DNA from: Cepaea nemoralis
Taxonomy: Eukaryota > Mollusca > Gastropoda > Stylommatophora > Helicidae
Direction of reading: 5' to 3'
Assembly (NCBI GenBank): GCA_014155875.1
Contig: JACEFZ010015070.1
Coordinates: 123,501 to 187,500 of the forward strand
Length of the DNA: 64,000 nt
The notes beneath the pieces were generated by a model that was not told the DNA's origin, did not search any database, and saw only the letters and a program-made list of their open reading frames with translations. Shown here piece by piece: positions 1 to 11,389 of the stretch (the stretch's first letter is position 1; each line of letters opens with the position of its first letter). The translations under genes were made by a program, and so were the position numbers.

Positions 1-325
1 GCGACGGAACTATGTACTACCAGTCCAACATGAGGAAAGCGCGAAAGCAAACCGTAGCCAGAATAAAATAATGTTTTAAAAAACGTCATAGGCCCTTAAA
101 GCTCAACAGCCTATCCGCCATATATCACCGGAAGTCCACATGTTATGACTGTTCCGAGAAGTTCCCATACTTCGCCCGCCAAATCTGGATTGTCTCCGTG
201 TAATTTAGGTAATCACCGTGCGGTTATCGTCTGTTTCTTTAAGGCCTCGTTGTTTTGTTGTTCTGTCCGTGGATTGTCACGTTATTGTTGTTGTTCTGTC
301 TTTATATTGTCGCATTATTATTGTT
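1..325. other. Flank upstream of first LTR element
   Basis: No gene or repeat is recognised here. The last 100 bases are rich in TTG/TTA triplets. The short open frames have no recognisable domain. Confidence 0.5.
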
Positions 326-330
326 GTTAT

Positions 331-846
331 TGTCAGAGTCCGGAAAGGAGACAGAGATGCAGTGACATCGTTACGCCCGCCAGGCGACTTAGCTCCCAGA
401 AGGGACGCCGTAACTTCGTTACGCCGCCAGGCGAATAGTGGTTACCGGCCTGCAAGACTGCTGGCTGACAAGCGACCAGTGGTCAAGCAAGGACGACGCT
501 AAACGCACGCATGCCTCGTGACGTCACCTGAGGTGAGAGGCGAGTTGCGAGTTAGCGGCAGACAGCTTGGGGACTTCGACTCGGACAGACGTGTGAAGAG
601 AGAAAGGCGTTGTGTGGTATCTGTGCTGAAAGTCGAGTGTCTGGACATCTTGAGAGTGAGACGTTGTGAGCTGTATTGTGTAAGTGTATATTGAAACATC
701 TAGTATATATCTTGTTGTGAACATCGTTCCGTATTTAATGTGAATAAATCCATCGAACGGTGTGTCGTTGAGTCTTACGTTAAATCACATTGTATTTGTA
801 CTGTCTCACACTGTTAGGTGAGCGAGCCAAGTTTAAGACCCTGACA
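331..846 (+). repeat. 5' LTR of Gmr1-like element
   Basis: 516 bp, TG...CA ends, near-identical to 7856-8371. A TATATAT stretch at 704-710 lies about 35 bp before an AATAAA signal at 743-748. This suggests a promoter and polyadenylation region near the 3' end of the LTR (inference). Confidence 0.95.
743..748 (+). promoter_or_regulatory. Polyadenylation signal in 5' LTR
   Basis: AATAAA in the LTR. The equivalent in the 3' LTR is at 8268-8273, where it would terminate the element transcript. Confidence 0.6.
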
Positions 847-1694
847 TGTGTGGACGTGGTGGCTTTCGTCCGGCTTTGATATGAACGTGTTTTAGTGATT
901 AACGATTTAAAACTAGAGTTTGTAAACGTGACATTTTTGTCAAAGTTTATAGTACATGTAAATGAGAACGTGGAAGGCTCATTTTCATTATTAACTACAT
1001 TGTTTAAACATGTGTAAGACTATTTGTAAACGTACAATGCATACATATTGTTTGATTTTGTAACCGTGTCAAACATTTGTGATTTGTGAAACTTGTCACC
1101 GTTTTGACCTTGTCGACATTGTGATCTTGTCGCCATTTTGACCTTGTCGCCATCTTGTAAACTTGATGTCTATGTCCTTACTGAATGTTATCTTGATGTA
1201 AGTGATGTATCATCAATGTTGTAAAGTGTTAACATAAGTGTAGATTGTCTTTGTGCATTGAGTTGTGGAACGCGAAAAGTGTTTGGAAAGAAAGTAACTT
1301 ATTTTGAAAAAAAAATTGTTGACAGACAAACTTACGACATACAATCACACTCAACGCCATACAAACCTAATCAATACTTAGTGACAAGCAGGCACACACC
1401 AACGAATAGACATTAATTTATTTCTCTCCAAAAATAAAGCAGGTTTTTCCGTACCATCCGAAACCTTGCCGTAGAGGTCATTCGTGGTTTTGAAGTAACG
1501 ACCCTACAGTTCCTAGCCCGATTTCCAACCATTCTTCACCGCATCCAGGGCACTTGAGTATATTTTTTCTTTTCACATACTTTAACTATGCAATTTTAGG
1601 CACGCATCGTCAATAGAAATCAATTGTAAATTGTTCATTACTAACCACTTATAACATATTTTGTGTGGCTGGTATTTCATTGACATTTTTCATC
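847..1694 (+). other. 5' leader of Gmr1-like element
   Basis: Non-coding leader between LTR and gag. A TGG that could open a tRNA primer-binding site is at 851, four bases after the LTR, but I cannot match it to a tRNA. Bases 1090-1165 repeat a degenerate unit of about 19 bp built on TTGACCTTGTCGCC. Confidence 0.6.
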
Positions 1695-3050
1695 ATGTCT
1701 TCATTATTTGATTTAATTGATATGGGGATAAAATTACAGTTACATGGTGATGAATTAACACAGTGGAGTGAGAAGAAATACTCTGAATACCTACTAGTAC
1801 AGGAGAAAGCTAATGAACGCGATGAAAGAGCGGCTGAAAGAGCATTAAAGCAGGCAGAAATGGCTGCCAAACAAGTAGAGGCAGACACAGCTTTAAAACA
1901 AGCAGAAGTGGCTGCAAAGACAAAGCAAGCCGAATTAGAACTGACTGCAAAGACAAAGCAAGCTGAGATAGATAGTGAGCTGAAGAAGGCAGAAATAGCA
2001 GCTCAGAGTAAGAGAGAAGAACTGGAGTTACGGTTGAAGATGAAACAACTTGACACTGAGACTGCCATTAACAAAGAGTCTAAGAAATCTGAAAGACTGG
2101 AGAAAGAAAACCAGTACAAGAAATATCAAGGTAATGTACGTAACTATACCTCGGGTGACTGCATTGCAGCTTTTACCCAAAATTTTGAAACTTTAATGGA
2201 ACATTATCAGGTTCCACTGTCTGAATGGAATATTGTGTACATGAGGAGTTTGTCAGGGGAACCTCTTAAAGTAATTGAAACCATCCCCAAAGACCTCAGA
2301 AAAGATTACCATTATCTGAAAGCTAAGATTATGGCACATTTTATGCTAGATGAGGCAGGTTACAGAGAACAATTCAGTAAGTTGAGCCCAAAACCGACTC
2401 AAACGTTCTCTGATTACCTCTGCTTAGTCCGAGATATATTCACCAAATGGACTTCAGCAGCTAAAATTTAAAAGAATTATCAGAGATTAGAAGATCTAAT
2501 CATTAGAGACAAAATTGTATCATCGATTCCTTCAGCATTTTCTAAATTTTTGTTAGAGAACGAATGCACTAGTGTGGATGAGATTGAAAGACGTGGTTCG
2601 GCGTACTACACAGCCAACAAACATTGCTTTGCCACTGAAGCTACTGACATTAACTTTGTAGCAGCGGCTAACTATGACAAACCCTATAGTAGGCAGAAAC
2701 CTCATAGACCTACTTCTGAGAAGTTATACCATTGCAATTATTGTAAATATTCTCATCATCAGACTGAGATGTGTGATAAAAACCCTGGCTATCATACTTA
2801 CCTATTAAACATGGTAAACAGACAAGATAAGGAGCGTAAATCCTTCAAAAGTTTGCGTAAATGTTTCCTCTGTAAGGCGTACGGACACCATCGGAAAGAT
2901 TGTAAGGGCAGGCATATGACCAACAAAGCAAATGCCGCCTTGTTTGATAGTTCGGCGTCTGAAGAAGAAGAGCCAGAGAAACATCCTGTGAACTCAGCAC
3001 AGGCTTTTGACATATTCAGCGCAAACAAATGCTCTGTTTGTAACACCTTT
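1695..3050 (+). pseudogene. gag region of Gmr1-like element, one in-frame stop
   Basis: Encodes the structural (nucleocapsid) part of the polyprotein. The first ATG of the frame is 1695; an upstream GTG at 1665 is not needed. The N-terminus has a short helical module (DLIDMGIKLQLHGDELTQW) followed by a long Ala/Lys/Glu-rich coiled coil from about 1780 to 2110, then a SCAN-like capsid segment. A TAA at 2469-2471 interrupts that segment, and recognisable capsid sequence (LEDLIIRDKIV) resumes in the same frame directly after it. Two CX2CX4HX4C zinc knuckles follow: CNYCKYSHHQTEMC near 2733 and CFLCKAYGHHRKDC near 2862. These are expected to bind RNA. The stop lies upstream of the knuckles and would truncate Gag unless read through. 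An extra Cys/His cluster (CSVC ... CGH) lies near 3030-3080. Confidence 0.88.
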
Positions 3051-3480
3051 TATGAAGATGGTATTTTAACATGCGGTCATGCCATCCCTATTGCCAATGA
3101 AGAAGCTAATTTGGTAGTAGATTCAAAAGGCAGAATAAACATCCATCACGGATATGTGAATGGCATGTCTGCTACAGTCCTTCGTGATACAGGCAGTTCA
3201 CTCATTGGTCTGAAAAGAACATTCATAATTACTACAGACTATACAGGCAGGCACGTAACATGCAGAACATTCTCAGGAAATATTGAGAAATACCCATTAG
3301 CATGGGCATACATTGAAACACCTTTCCTCACTGGGAAAGTAAAGTGCGCTGTATTAACAAACCCAGTGTGTGATGTAATTATTGGAAATTTACCTGAGGT
3401 GAATGATAAACCTCATGACATAACATCTCTATGTATTGATGATAACATAACATCAACATCAAATGTCATCATTGAAAATG
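3051..3480 (+). CDS. Aspartic protease domain of Gmr1-like pol
   Basis: Retropepsin-like domain that would cleave the polyprotein. The active-site triad DTG (LRDTGSS) is at 3186-3194, preceded by a hydrophobic strand (MSATVL) and followed by a second hydrophobic segment ending VIIGN, which fits the flap and C-terminal region of gypsy proteases. It is in the same frame as gag with no stop between, so it would be made as a fusion downstream of the gag stop codon. Confidence 0.8.
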
Positions 3481-3799
3481 TCACACCACCTATTGATTGT
3501 ATGGTAGCTAATGTAGCACTAAATTCTCATGACATCATTGATACCATTGTTCCATCATCATCTGATATCATTGAATGTGTGAACGCAGTAACTAGAGCTA
3601 CTGCTAGAGTGCAAGATGAAAGTAAGCAAACTGAGGCTATACAATCACTCAGCCCAGTAACACTACCTACAAACACTATGAAGGAGACATTTGTAACAGC
3701 ACAAAAAGCTGATCCTTCATTGTCAAAATACTTTAATCTGATCGGCCAAAAGCCAAAGGTAACCAAGAATGCAAAATGGCATTTTGCTGTGAAAAATGA

Positions 3800-5192
3800 T
3801 ATACTCACCAGGTATTACACCAAAGGTGACAACACCACAGAGCAAACTGTTTTGCCAACAAGTTATCGCAAGCAAGCCTTACATCTTGCCCACGATATAC
3901 CTCTTGCAGGGCACATGGCATACGTTAAGACCAGATGTAGATTATTGACACAGTTTCATTGGCCCAAATTTTGCAATGACATTAAAGCATATTGCAGAAG
4001 TTGTGACACCTGCCAGAAACTGGTAAAAAAAGGTAAACACCCACAGGCAAAGTTACAAGTCACTGACTTAGCCAGTCGACCTTTTGAAAAACTATCGGTT
4101 GACATAGTGGGCCCTCTCAATCATACAACAACTAGAGGGAATAAATTTATTCTAACTATCATTGATCAATGTAGTCGCTGGCCAGAAGCGATTCCGCTAA
4201 AGAACATAACTGCCAATGACATAATGGAAGTGTTCTTCCATATTTTTTCTAGGATGGGTTTTCCAGATACTATCCAATCTGATAGGGGCACTCAGTTTAT
4301 TGCCGCATCTACTCAGGCTTTCACCAAAATGTTGGGAGTGAAGCAATGTTTCAATTCCCCGTACCATCCTCACAGTAGCGGAGTAATAGAAAAATTTAAC
4401 GGGGATCTAAAGCACATGCTTGCAAAAGTAACGCAAGAGCACCCCAATAACTGGGATCTATATCTACCAGCTATTCTTTTTGCTTATCGCGAGGTACCAC
4501 ATGCTAGTACCGGTTTCTCTCCTTTTGAACTTATCTATGGTGCCAAACCACGCGGCCTATTGACCATTTATCACCAAATGTTAACTGACTCTACTCCAGT
4601 ACTTAAACCCATATCATCATACGTATATGTTACATCATTGCGTGAAAGAATCATCAAATCATGTATTATTGCAAAGAATGCACTAAAACTATCTGGTGCT
4701 ACTTATAGACAGTATGCTGACAAAGGTAACAGGACAATAACGTTGACACCTGGACAGGACGTTCTTCTTCTACTACCTAGTGACAGACACTTATTGACTG
4801 ATTCTTGGCAGGGACCATTCAAAGTGACGAGACAGATTTCACCTGTAGACTACGAAATCCTCATAAAAGACAAACACAAAATATATCACATAAATATGCT
4901 AAGACCATACCACAACAGAGACAACGAACAAGACGATACGACAGCGTGTACAGTGATAATAGATCACGAAGATGACGATGCTAGTGACGAGATTCCAACA
5001 CCTGCATTAGACACGACTAGCTGCTTGAAGGGTATCAAAATCAATCCAAAGTTAACTCAAGCAGAGACAAACAGTTGCAAACAGCTTATACAGCAGTACA
5101 ACACCATCTTTTCCAACAACCCAGGACAAACAGAATTAGTACAGCATCACATCACACTCACATCAAACACACCCATAAGGTGCAGACCATAG
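3800..5192 (+). pseudogene. Integrase domain of Gmr1-like pol, upstream of RT
   Basis: Inserts the cDNA copy into the host chromosome. An N-terminal HHCC zinc domain (HDIPLAGH ... CRSCDTC) spans about 3890-4020. The catalytic core carries D (LSVDIVGP, near 4100), D (IQSDRG, near 4281) and E (GVIEKFNG, near 4389). By residue count the last two are 35 residues apart, the canonical DDX35E spacing. A GPF/Y-like C-terminal module (WQGPFKV) is near 4809. About 100 residues of linker lead toward RT. The frame ends at a TAG at 5190-5192, and RT sequence continues in frame immediately after it. Integrase lying before RT is the key feature of this element. Confidence 0.9.
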
Positions 5193-5780
5193 ACCATCCC
5201 ATTGCACTACAAAGAACATTTGCACCAAGAAATAATCAACTTAGAGAAAAACAACATCATACGACGATCCCAGTCAGACTTCTCATCGCCAATGGTGATA
5301 ATACGGAAAAAGGACAATACAATAAGACTGTGCATCGACTATAGGAAGCTAAATAAAATTACTGTTCTAGATTTGGAGCCAATGGCAAACACTGACGATC
5401 TTCTGACAGAACTGACAGACGCTAGGTTCTTTTCGACGTTAGATATGACTAAAGGATATTACCAGATAGAAGTAGACGAACAGAGCAGACATTTGACAGC
5501 ATTTGCCACACCGTGGGGACTGTACGAATGGTGCAAACTTCCATTTGGGCTTGTTAATGCCCCCGCCACCTTCGTTCGTATGACACGACTTCTTCTTGTA
5601 GACATTCCTAACATAATTTGCTATATCGACGACATCTGTGTTCACACAGAGACGATGACAGAGCACATTAAGACGTTAGGACAGACATTTGAACGTATTA
5701 GACAGCACTGACTGACTGTAAAGCCTGCGAAAGTAGACATAGCCTACCAGGAAATAACTTTCTTAGGGTACAAAATATCC
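5193..5780 (+). pseudogene. Reverse transcriptase domain of Gmr1-like pol
   Basis: Copies the element RNA to DNA. Visible RT motifs in order: the N-terminal IPLHYKEHLHQEI, RLCIDYRKLN, FSTLDMTKGYYQI (first catalytic Asp), LPFGLVNAPATF, and the catalytic YIDD at 5622-5633. The domain lies between a TAG at 5190-5192 and a TGA at 5709-5711. After the TGA the thumb region (TVKPAKV ... FLGYKIS) continues in the same frame. The TGA is followed by CTG; TGA-C is a comparatively leaky stop context in some systems, but readthrough here is untested. Confidence 0.9.
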
Positions 5781-6461
5781 AATGGCTTTGTCATGACAGA
5801 CGATAAAATTGTGTCCAAAATTTTAAAACTATCACTTCCGACTACTAAGAAACAAGTCAGAAGTCTTTTGGGATTGATAAATTACTACCGGCAGTTCATT
5901 CCTGAGTTTTCCGAACTGACCGAAGTGTTTACTAATTTACTAACAAAAGAAAAACCGGAGAAAATTGTACACAATGAATGCCTAAAAATTGCATTTAATA
6001 AAGTACTTGCGTGTTTTTCTGATAATAGTGTCAACAATCTTATCCTGAAATTGCCCAACCTCCGTTTACCTTTCAGATTGCGTACAGATGCTAGCTCCGT
6101 GGCGATTGGAGCAGTCTTGTTACAAGAGTACAATAACATACTACACCCAGTGTACTTCGTATCCAGAAAACTAAAAGCCAGAGAACGGGCTTGGTCCATT
6201 CCTCAGTTGGAAGCCCTAGCTTTAGTGGTGGGTATAACCAAATTATCCAGATTTCTTCTAGGACGGCACTTCATCGTGGAGTCTGACAGCAGCCCGTTGC
6301 GTTTTATAAATTCAGGAATACCCTCAAATCATATGGTAGCACGCTGGTCTCTGAAGCTTCAAGATTATAGCTTTGAGGTTCGACATATTCCAGGCAGAAC
6401 CAATTCGATTGCCGATCTTTTGTCCCGTTGTCCGACCGACCCAGTAAGCACCAATGTCTGA
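5781..6461 (+). pseudogene. RT thumb and RNase H domain of Gmr1-like pol
   Basis: Degrades the RNA strand of the RNA/DNA hybrid. After the RT connection (RSLLGLINYYRQFIPEF), a type Ty3/gypsy RNase H follows with RTDASSVAIGAVL (first Asp), QLEALALV (Glu), VESDSSPL (second Asp) and a terminal GRTNSIADLLSR. The frame ends at 6461 with no integrase after it, because integrase sits upstream. It is in the same frame as gag and integrase. Confidence 0.9.
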
Positions 6462-7855
6462 GTGCAGTGTGTGCAAATACACTCAGACCGACACAGCCAT
6501 AATTGAGTGAATAAGTGTTTTTCTATTCACAAAAAGCTGTGCATTGTCTATAATGTGATGTGATAGGGGTTACCCCCATTATAAATAGTATTCTTATTTT
6601 ACTAATTCATGTAGTGATTGTCCTGTATAATTGTGTAGTGTGTGGTAGAAAACGAACTTTATTAATTGTATATATTACCAACAACAACAGTGTCACATTC
6701 GCCCAAAGAACTTACCTTAAGCGAACTATCCAATTTAACAGTGACATCTGCGTGGATAATTCCAGGGATCTTTTAATGACGTGTGCGAACGTGTAAACTG
6801 AACAGTGACAGCTACTCCATTGCAGTTAACCGAAATCCATAATGTTCGGTAGTGAAACACATGAACAGTCGATCGTAATCCAGAAGGTTTTGTGAAACAT
6901 CTAAACACATGAACTGTAAGAAAGATACTTTCCGTAACTACATCAAACCGGAACAAGTGTGTTCTGCAAGCTTCTACATCAGCTGAGTTAATGTTCGTGT
7001 GTACTTCCGGATTAGTTAGGAATTTAGAGTAAAAGTAGCAGACGACAAATAAAAGTTCATACATTTATGACGATTCTAAAATGTTTAGGAATTCTATAAA
7101 ATGTAATACACGAATTGTGTGTTTATTTATTTATGTAGTGTAATCTTAGAATCATATCTTGATTTATGTATTCATATTACCGACTTTTTCTCGTTAATAT
7201 GAAGAAACGTCAAGCAATGACGCTAAGAAATAATAGAATTATTGTAAATTATTGTATTTCATGAATGTTAAAATTATTTCCCTTTCATTTGTGTGTTATT
7301 ACATCCCTACACAAAGGGCCATAATCTGAAATGTATCCATTAATGTGTTGCGTATAAATAGACATGATGTTGCCAGATTGTCAACACTACAGGTAGACAT
7401 CTAATGAGCATGGCAAAGGGTGCCAACGTTGCAGACCAACACGAGAACTACTGACCAAATAAGGGCAGGGTTTGAGCGTTTTATACGACTTATAAAAGCC
7501 GTATATCAGTCTGGCTAGATGGTTTTTGTTTCAAGAACCATATTATTACTTTTTTTTTCAAATTGCTGCGAGGTAGATGCGTGAAGCTGGTACTACTGAT
7601 CTGACTGGGTCGCAAATGCAATTGAGGTAGTCAGCCATCAAGAGGATGAAACCTGACAAGCGTTAAAGGTTGAACACCACATGTCGTTGATTGCAATGCA
7701 CATTTCTTATATGTTTCTATGGCATATGTGTATTTATGTGCATGTGTATATAACAACAAAAGGGTAGACTCTGACAAGGTTTAAATATTAACCCATTATG
7801 TATATATATATGAGACATGAAAGATGACATCTTTCATGAAGTTGCCGGGGGAGCG
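6462..7855 (+). other. 3' non-coding region and polypurine tract of Gmr1-like element
   Basis: About 1.4 kb without a credible gene; short frames show no domain. The last bases before the 3' LTR (CCGGGGGAGCG, ending 7855) are purine-rich and are the likely plus-strand primer. A TATAAATA at about 7354 is noted without further support. Confidence 0.6.
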
Positions 7856-8371
7856 TGTCAGAGTCCGGAAAGGAGACAGAGATGCAGTGACATCGTTATG
7901 CCCGCCAGGCGACTTAGCTCCCAGAAGGGACGCCGTAACTTCGTTACGCCGCCAGGCGAATAGTGGTTACCGGCCTGCAAGACTGCTGGCTGACAAGCGA
8001 CCAGTGGTCAAGCAAGGACGACGCTAAACGCACGCATGCCTCGTGACGTCACCTGAGGTGAGAGGCGAGTTGCGAGTTAGCGGCAGACAGCTTGGGGACT
8101 TCGACTCGGACAGACGTGTGAAGAGAGAAAGGCGTTGTGTGGTATCTGTGCTGAAAGTCGAGTGTCTGGACATCTTGAGAGTGAGACGTTGTGAGCTGTA
8201 TTGTGTAAGTGTATATTGAAACATCTAGTATATATCTTGTTGTGAACATCGTTCCGTATTTAATGTGAATAAATCCATCGAACGGTGTGTCGTTGAGTCT
8301 TACGTTAAATCACGTTGTATTTGTACTGTCTCACACTGTTAGGTGAGCGAGCCAAGTTTAAGACCCTGACA
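7856..8371 (+). repeat. 3' LTR of Gmr1-like element
   Basis: 516 bp copy of 331-846 with two visible substitutions. It is followed directly by the GTTAT target duplication at 8372-8376. Confidence 0.95.
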
Positions 8372-8400
8372 GTTATCCTTGCGGTTATACCAGGGCTTCC

Positions 8401-8481
8401 ATTCTACGGCTTGTTTTGTTTTGTATAATTCTACGGCTTGTTTTGTTTTGTATAATTCTACGGCTTGTTTTGTTTTGTATA
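8401..8481. repeat. 27-bp tandem repeat, 3 copies
   Basis: Three units beginning ATTCTACGGCTTG, T-rich, directly after the element. On the minus strand they read as repeated LYKTKQAVE, which is not evidence of a gene. Confidence 0.85.
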
Positions 8482-8483
8482 AT

Positions 8484-8757
8484 TTTTTTGCGTTGGCTCG
8501 CTTTGATCTCAAGCGTTGTCCATACACGAGCTACTAATTCTAGTCCAATGGAATTATTTTTGCGTGTAGAATATCTTTCCCTATTACCAGTGTCTCTCGC
8601 CATCATGTAAAACCCACCCCGACGTCACAGGTACTTGTAATTTACGTCCCAAGCCAAGGGCGAGAAGTCAATATTTTAGTCTAACTGACCGGTGTAGGGG
8701 TTGAACCCGCTACCTCGGAATCAGCATACCGGAAGTTTAAGAGCGAGCAGGGCCGTG
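8484..8757 (-). mobile_element. tRNA-derived SINE, family A, copy 1
   Basis: Minus-strand copy of a dispersed repeat also at 18241, 19405, 35950, 55522 and 63130. On the sense strand the family starts GGTCAGCGTGGCCGAATGG (A-box-like) and has GGTTCAACCCC (B-box-like). The body includes GGGACACTGGTAATA and ends near TATGGACTACG. Both promoter boxes point to origin from a Leu/Ser-type tRNA. Confidence 0.8.
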
Positions 8758-9168
8758 TCATGCTATGATACAGAGAGGCGGCCGCATCAGGCGGCACCAT
8801 AAGGAGGCATCATAAGGGGGCGGGATCTTTAAAGCACACAAAAAAAACATGTAAGGGGCGGCATTTCGAAGACTTGCATGATACTGAGAACATCTAACGC
8901 ATCGTAGTGAGACCGAGCTCTTCTCTTATCCATTCATTCATGCTGACCTTTCAGTTTTTCTAGTATCTTCTGACATTCTGCCCGTCTGTTCTCTCTCCGT
9001 CCATGCATTATTTCATCCATACATCATTTATGAGGTAATCTTGCGCAACAACAATATCCATAAATGCACTTACAACGTCTGGAAAACATGCACAAATTCA
9101 TTACTGCATAACTAACTAAATTTAATTATTAATATGGAAATTGTTATTAGCTAGGGGAGATTTATTGT
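8758..9168. other. Unassigned stretch
   Basis: No gene or recognised repeat. The sequence becomes A/T-rich toward the array that follows. Confidence 0.4.
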
Positions 9169-10354
9169 ACCAAAAATAGGAGAACGATTAGTATACTACC
9201 ATGCCATAAATAGGAGAACGATTAGTATACTACCATACCACATATATGAGAACGATTAGTATACTACCATACCACAGATAGGAGAACGTTTAGTTACATA
9301 CCATACCACAGATAGGAGAACGATTAGTATACTACCATACCACATATATGAGAACGATTAGTATACTACCATACCACAGATAGGAGAACGTTTAGTTACA
9401 TACCATACCACAGATAGGAGAACGATTAGTATACTACCATACCACATATATGAGAACGATTAGTATACTACCATACCACAGATAGGAGAACGTTTAGTTA
9501 CATACCATACCACAGATAGGAGAACGTTTAGTTAAATACCATACCACAGATAGGAGAACGATTAGTATACTACCATACCATAGATAGGAGAACGAATAGT
9601 ATACTACCATACCACAGATAGGAGAACGATTAGTATACTACCATACCACAGATAGGAGAACGATTAGTATACTACCATACCACATATATGAGAACGAATA
9701 GTATACTACCATACCACAGATAGGAGAACGATTAGTATACTACCATACCACATATATGAGAACGAATAGTATACTACCATACCACAGATAGGAGAACGAT
9801 TAGTATACTACCACACCACATATATGAGAACGAATAGTATACTACCATACCACAGATAGGAGAACGATTAGTATACTACCACACCACAGATAGGAGAACG
9901 ATTAGTATACTACCATACCACAGATAGGAGAACGAATAGTATACTACCATACCACAGATAGGAGAACGATTAGTATACTACCATACCACAGATAGGAGAA
10001 CGAATAGTATACTACCATACCACAGATAGGAGAACGATTAGTATACTACCATACCACAGATAAGAGAACGATTAGTATATTACCATACCACATATATGAG
10101 AACGAATAGTATACTACCATACCACAGATAGAAGAACGATTAGTATACTACCATACCACAGATAGGAGAACGATTAGTATATTACCATACCATAGATAGG
10201 AGAACGAATAGTATACTACCATACCACAGATTGGAGAACGATTAGTATACTACTATACCAGAGATAGGAGAACGAATAGTATACTATCATACCACAGATA
10301 GGAGAACGAATAGTATACTATCATACCACAGATAGGAGAACGAATAGTATACTA
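9169..10354. repeat. 34-bp satellite array
   Basis: About 35 units of roughly 34 bp with the core GGAGAACGATTAGTATACT. Unit variants differ at CAGATAGG versus CATATATG and at GATTAG, GAATAG or GTTTAG. In the first part (9240-9500) three variants recur in fixed order, giving a higher-order period of about 100 bp. There are no unique spacers, so this is a satellite and not a CRISPR array. Confidence 0.95.
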
Positions 10355-10459
10355 GGAGTTCTATTATTTTTTATGGAGCTTGTAATTGTATTATAGGGAC
10401 TGGTTGTGTCTTTGATGCTCTGTGGAAGATTGTTCCGCGGATCAGCTGCGGAGCACGCT

Positions 10460-10672
10460 AAGCTTGTGTTGTATAAGTCTGTACCAGACTTGTGTTGTAA
10501 AAGTCTATCCTAGGCTTGTGTTGTATAAGTTTATACTAAGCTTGTGTCGTATAAGTCTATCCTAGGCTTGTGTTGAATAAATTTATCCTAGGCGTGTGTT
10601 GTATAAGTCTATCCTAGGCTTGTTTTGTATAAGTCTATCCTAGGCGTGTGTTGTATAAGTCTATCCCAGACT
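10460..10672. repeat. 26-bp tandem repeat, about 8 copies
   Basis: Units of the type CTTGTGTTGTATAAGTCTAT followed by CCTAGG, with several substitutions between copies. Confidence 0.9.
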
Positions 10673-10867
10673 TAGGGACTTGCAATATTCAGAACAACGT
10701 ATTCCCTTAGTAAATGTGAACAAAGAAATCACATGCAATATGTTGCACGATTTCTTGCCTGACATATTTCGCTGCATATCGCCAGGTGCGTATTGCAAAG
10801 TGACATATCACATGAAGTGAATGAATGAATGCAATATGTAATATGTTTAACTGTTCGCAATGTCTTG
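10673..10867. other. Unassigned stretch before the mariner remnant
   Basis: Nothing recognised. Confidence 0.4.
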
Positions 10868-10967
10868 TACGAGGGGGCTTCACATGAAAACCGTAAACTT
10901 TTATTTATTATTATATTTTATTTTTTGTTTATTGTTTTGGGGGTGAATATACTCTAAAAAAGGTAAG

Positions 10968-11091
10968 GAACAAATGTATCATTTTCGATGTAGTCACAAG
11001 TGCATTCAATGCAAGTCCTCCAGCGCCGATAAAATGCTGGGATTCCTGTAGAAAAAAATTCTCTTGGTCGCGTGTGTAACCACTCATGAAC
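10968..11091 (-). pseudogene. Mariner transposase C-terminal remnant
   Basis: Minus-strand translation gives HEWLHTRPREFF then GIPAFYRRWRTCIE and CDYIEND. This matches the familiar C-terminal mariner pattern (FF..GI..L..RW..CI...G.Y). It is cut off by the LINE fragment. Confidence 0.8.
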
Positions 11092-11092
11092 C

Positions 11093-11362
11093 ACCATCAT
11101 GACACCTGGGAGACTGCAGCCAGAGACCTAGATTCGTGGCGTGCATCATTACGCAAGGGTGCAGTCACTTGTGAGGCAACCAGGACTGCAAGAGCTGTGA
11201 AGAAAAGACAGAACAGAAAAACCACTGCAGAAAATCCTCCTCCAGAAACGTCAAGCATTCTTTGTCCACATTGTCAAAGAACATTTCGAGCCAAAATAGG
11301 CCTTATCAGCCATCTTAGAACTCACGGCTCATTCTTGATGGACAAACAACAACAACAACACC
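11093..11362 (+). mobile_element. LINE 3' end with zinc-finger C-terminus, inside mariner
   Basis: Encodes the end of a LINE ORF2: W-rich segment (DTWETAARDLDSWRASL), basic stretch, and a C2H2 finger (CPHCQRTF ... LISHLRTH) like the C-terminus of the 12.7-16.6 kb LINE, but diverged from it. It ends in a CAA repeat tail (about 11342-11362). It is 5'-truncated, as expected from incomplete reverse transcription. Confidence 0.8.
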
Positions 11363-11389
11363 TGCTGTACATATTCATTAGGCCGAGAA

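Larger units (their letters stand above)
331..8371 (+). mobile_element. Ty3/gypsy LTR retrotransposon, Gmr1-like domain order
   Basis: This is a complete element of about 8.04 kb: 516-bp LTR, 5' leader, gag-pol, about 1.4 kb of 3' non-coding DNA, 516-bp LTR. LTRs start TGTCAG and end CTGACA (TG...CA). The 5-bp duplication GTTAT lies at 326-330 and 8372-8376. By eye the LTRs differ at only two positions (C/T in the 5' part and A/G near the 3' end), so the insertion is young. Pol order is protease, integrase, RT, RNase H. That order is known for the Gmr1 clade of Ty3/gypsy elements and for Ty1/copia; the RT and integrase motifs here are gypsy-type. No envelope-like frame is seen. Coding from 1695 to 6461 stays in one frame but carries three stop codons, so this copy is probably not autonomous. 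Confidence 0.95.

Noticed and set aside
5193..6461. Separate pol ORFs made by programmed frameshifting
   Set aside because: All coding segments are in one frame; the breaks are stop codons, with no frame change.
9169..10354. CRISPR array (repeat length of about 34 bp)
   Set aside because: Units are directly adjacent with no unique spacers, and the context is eukaryotic.
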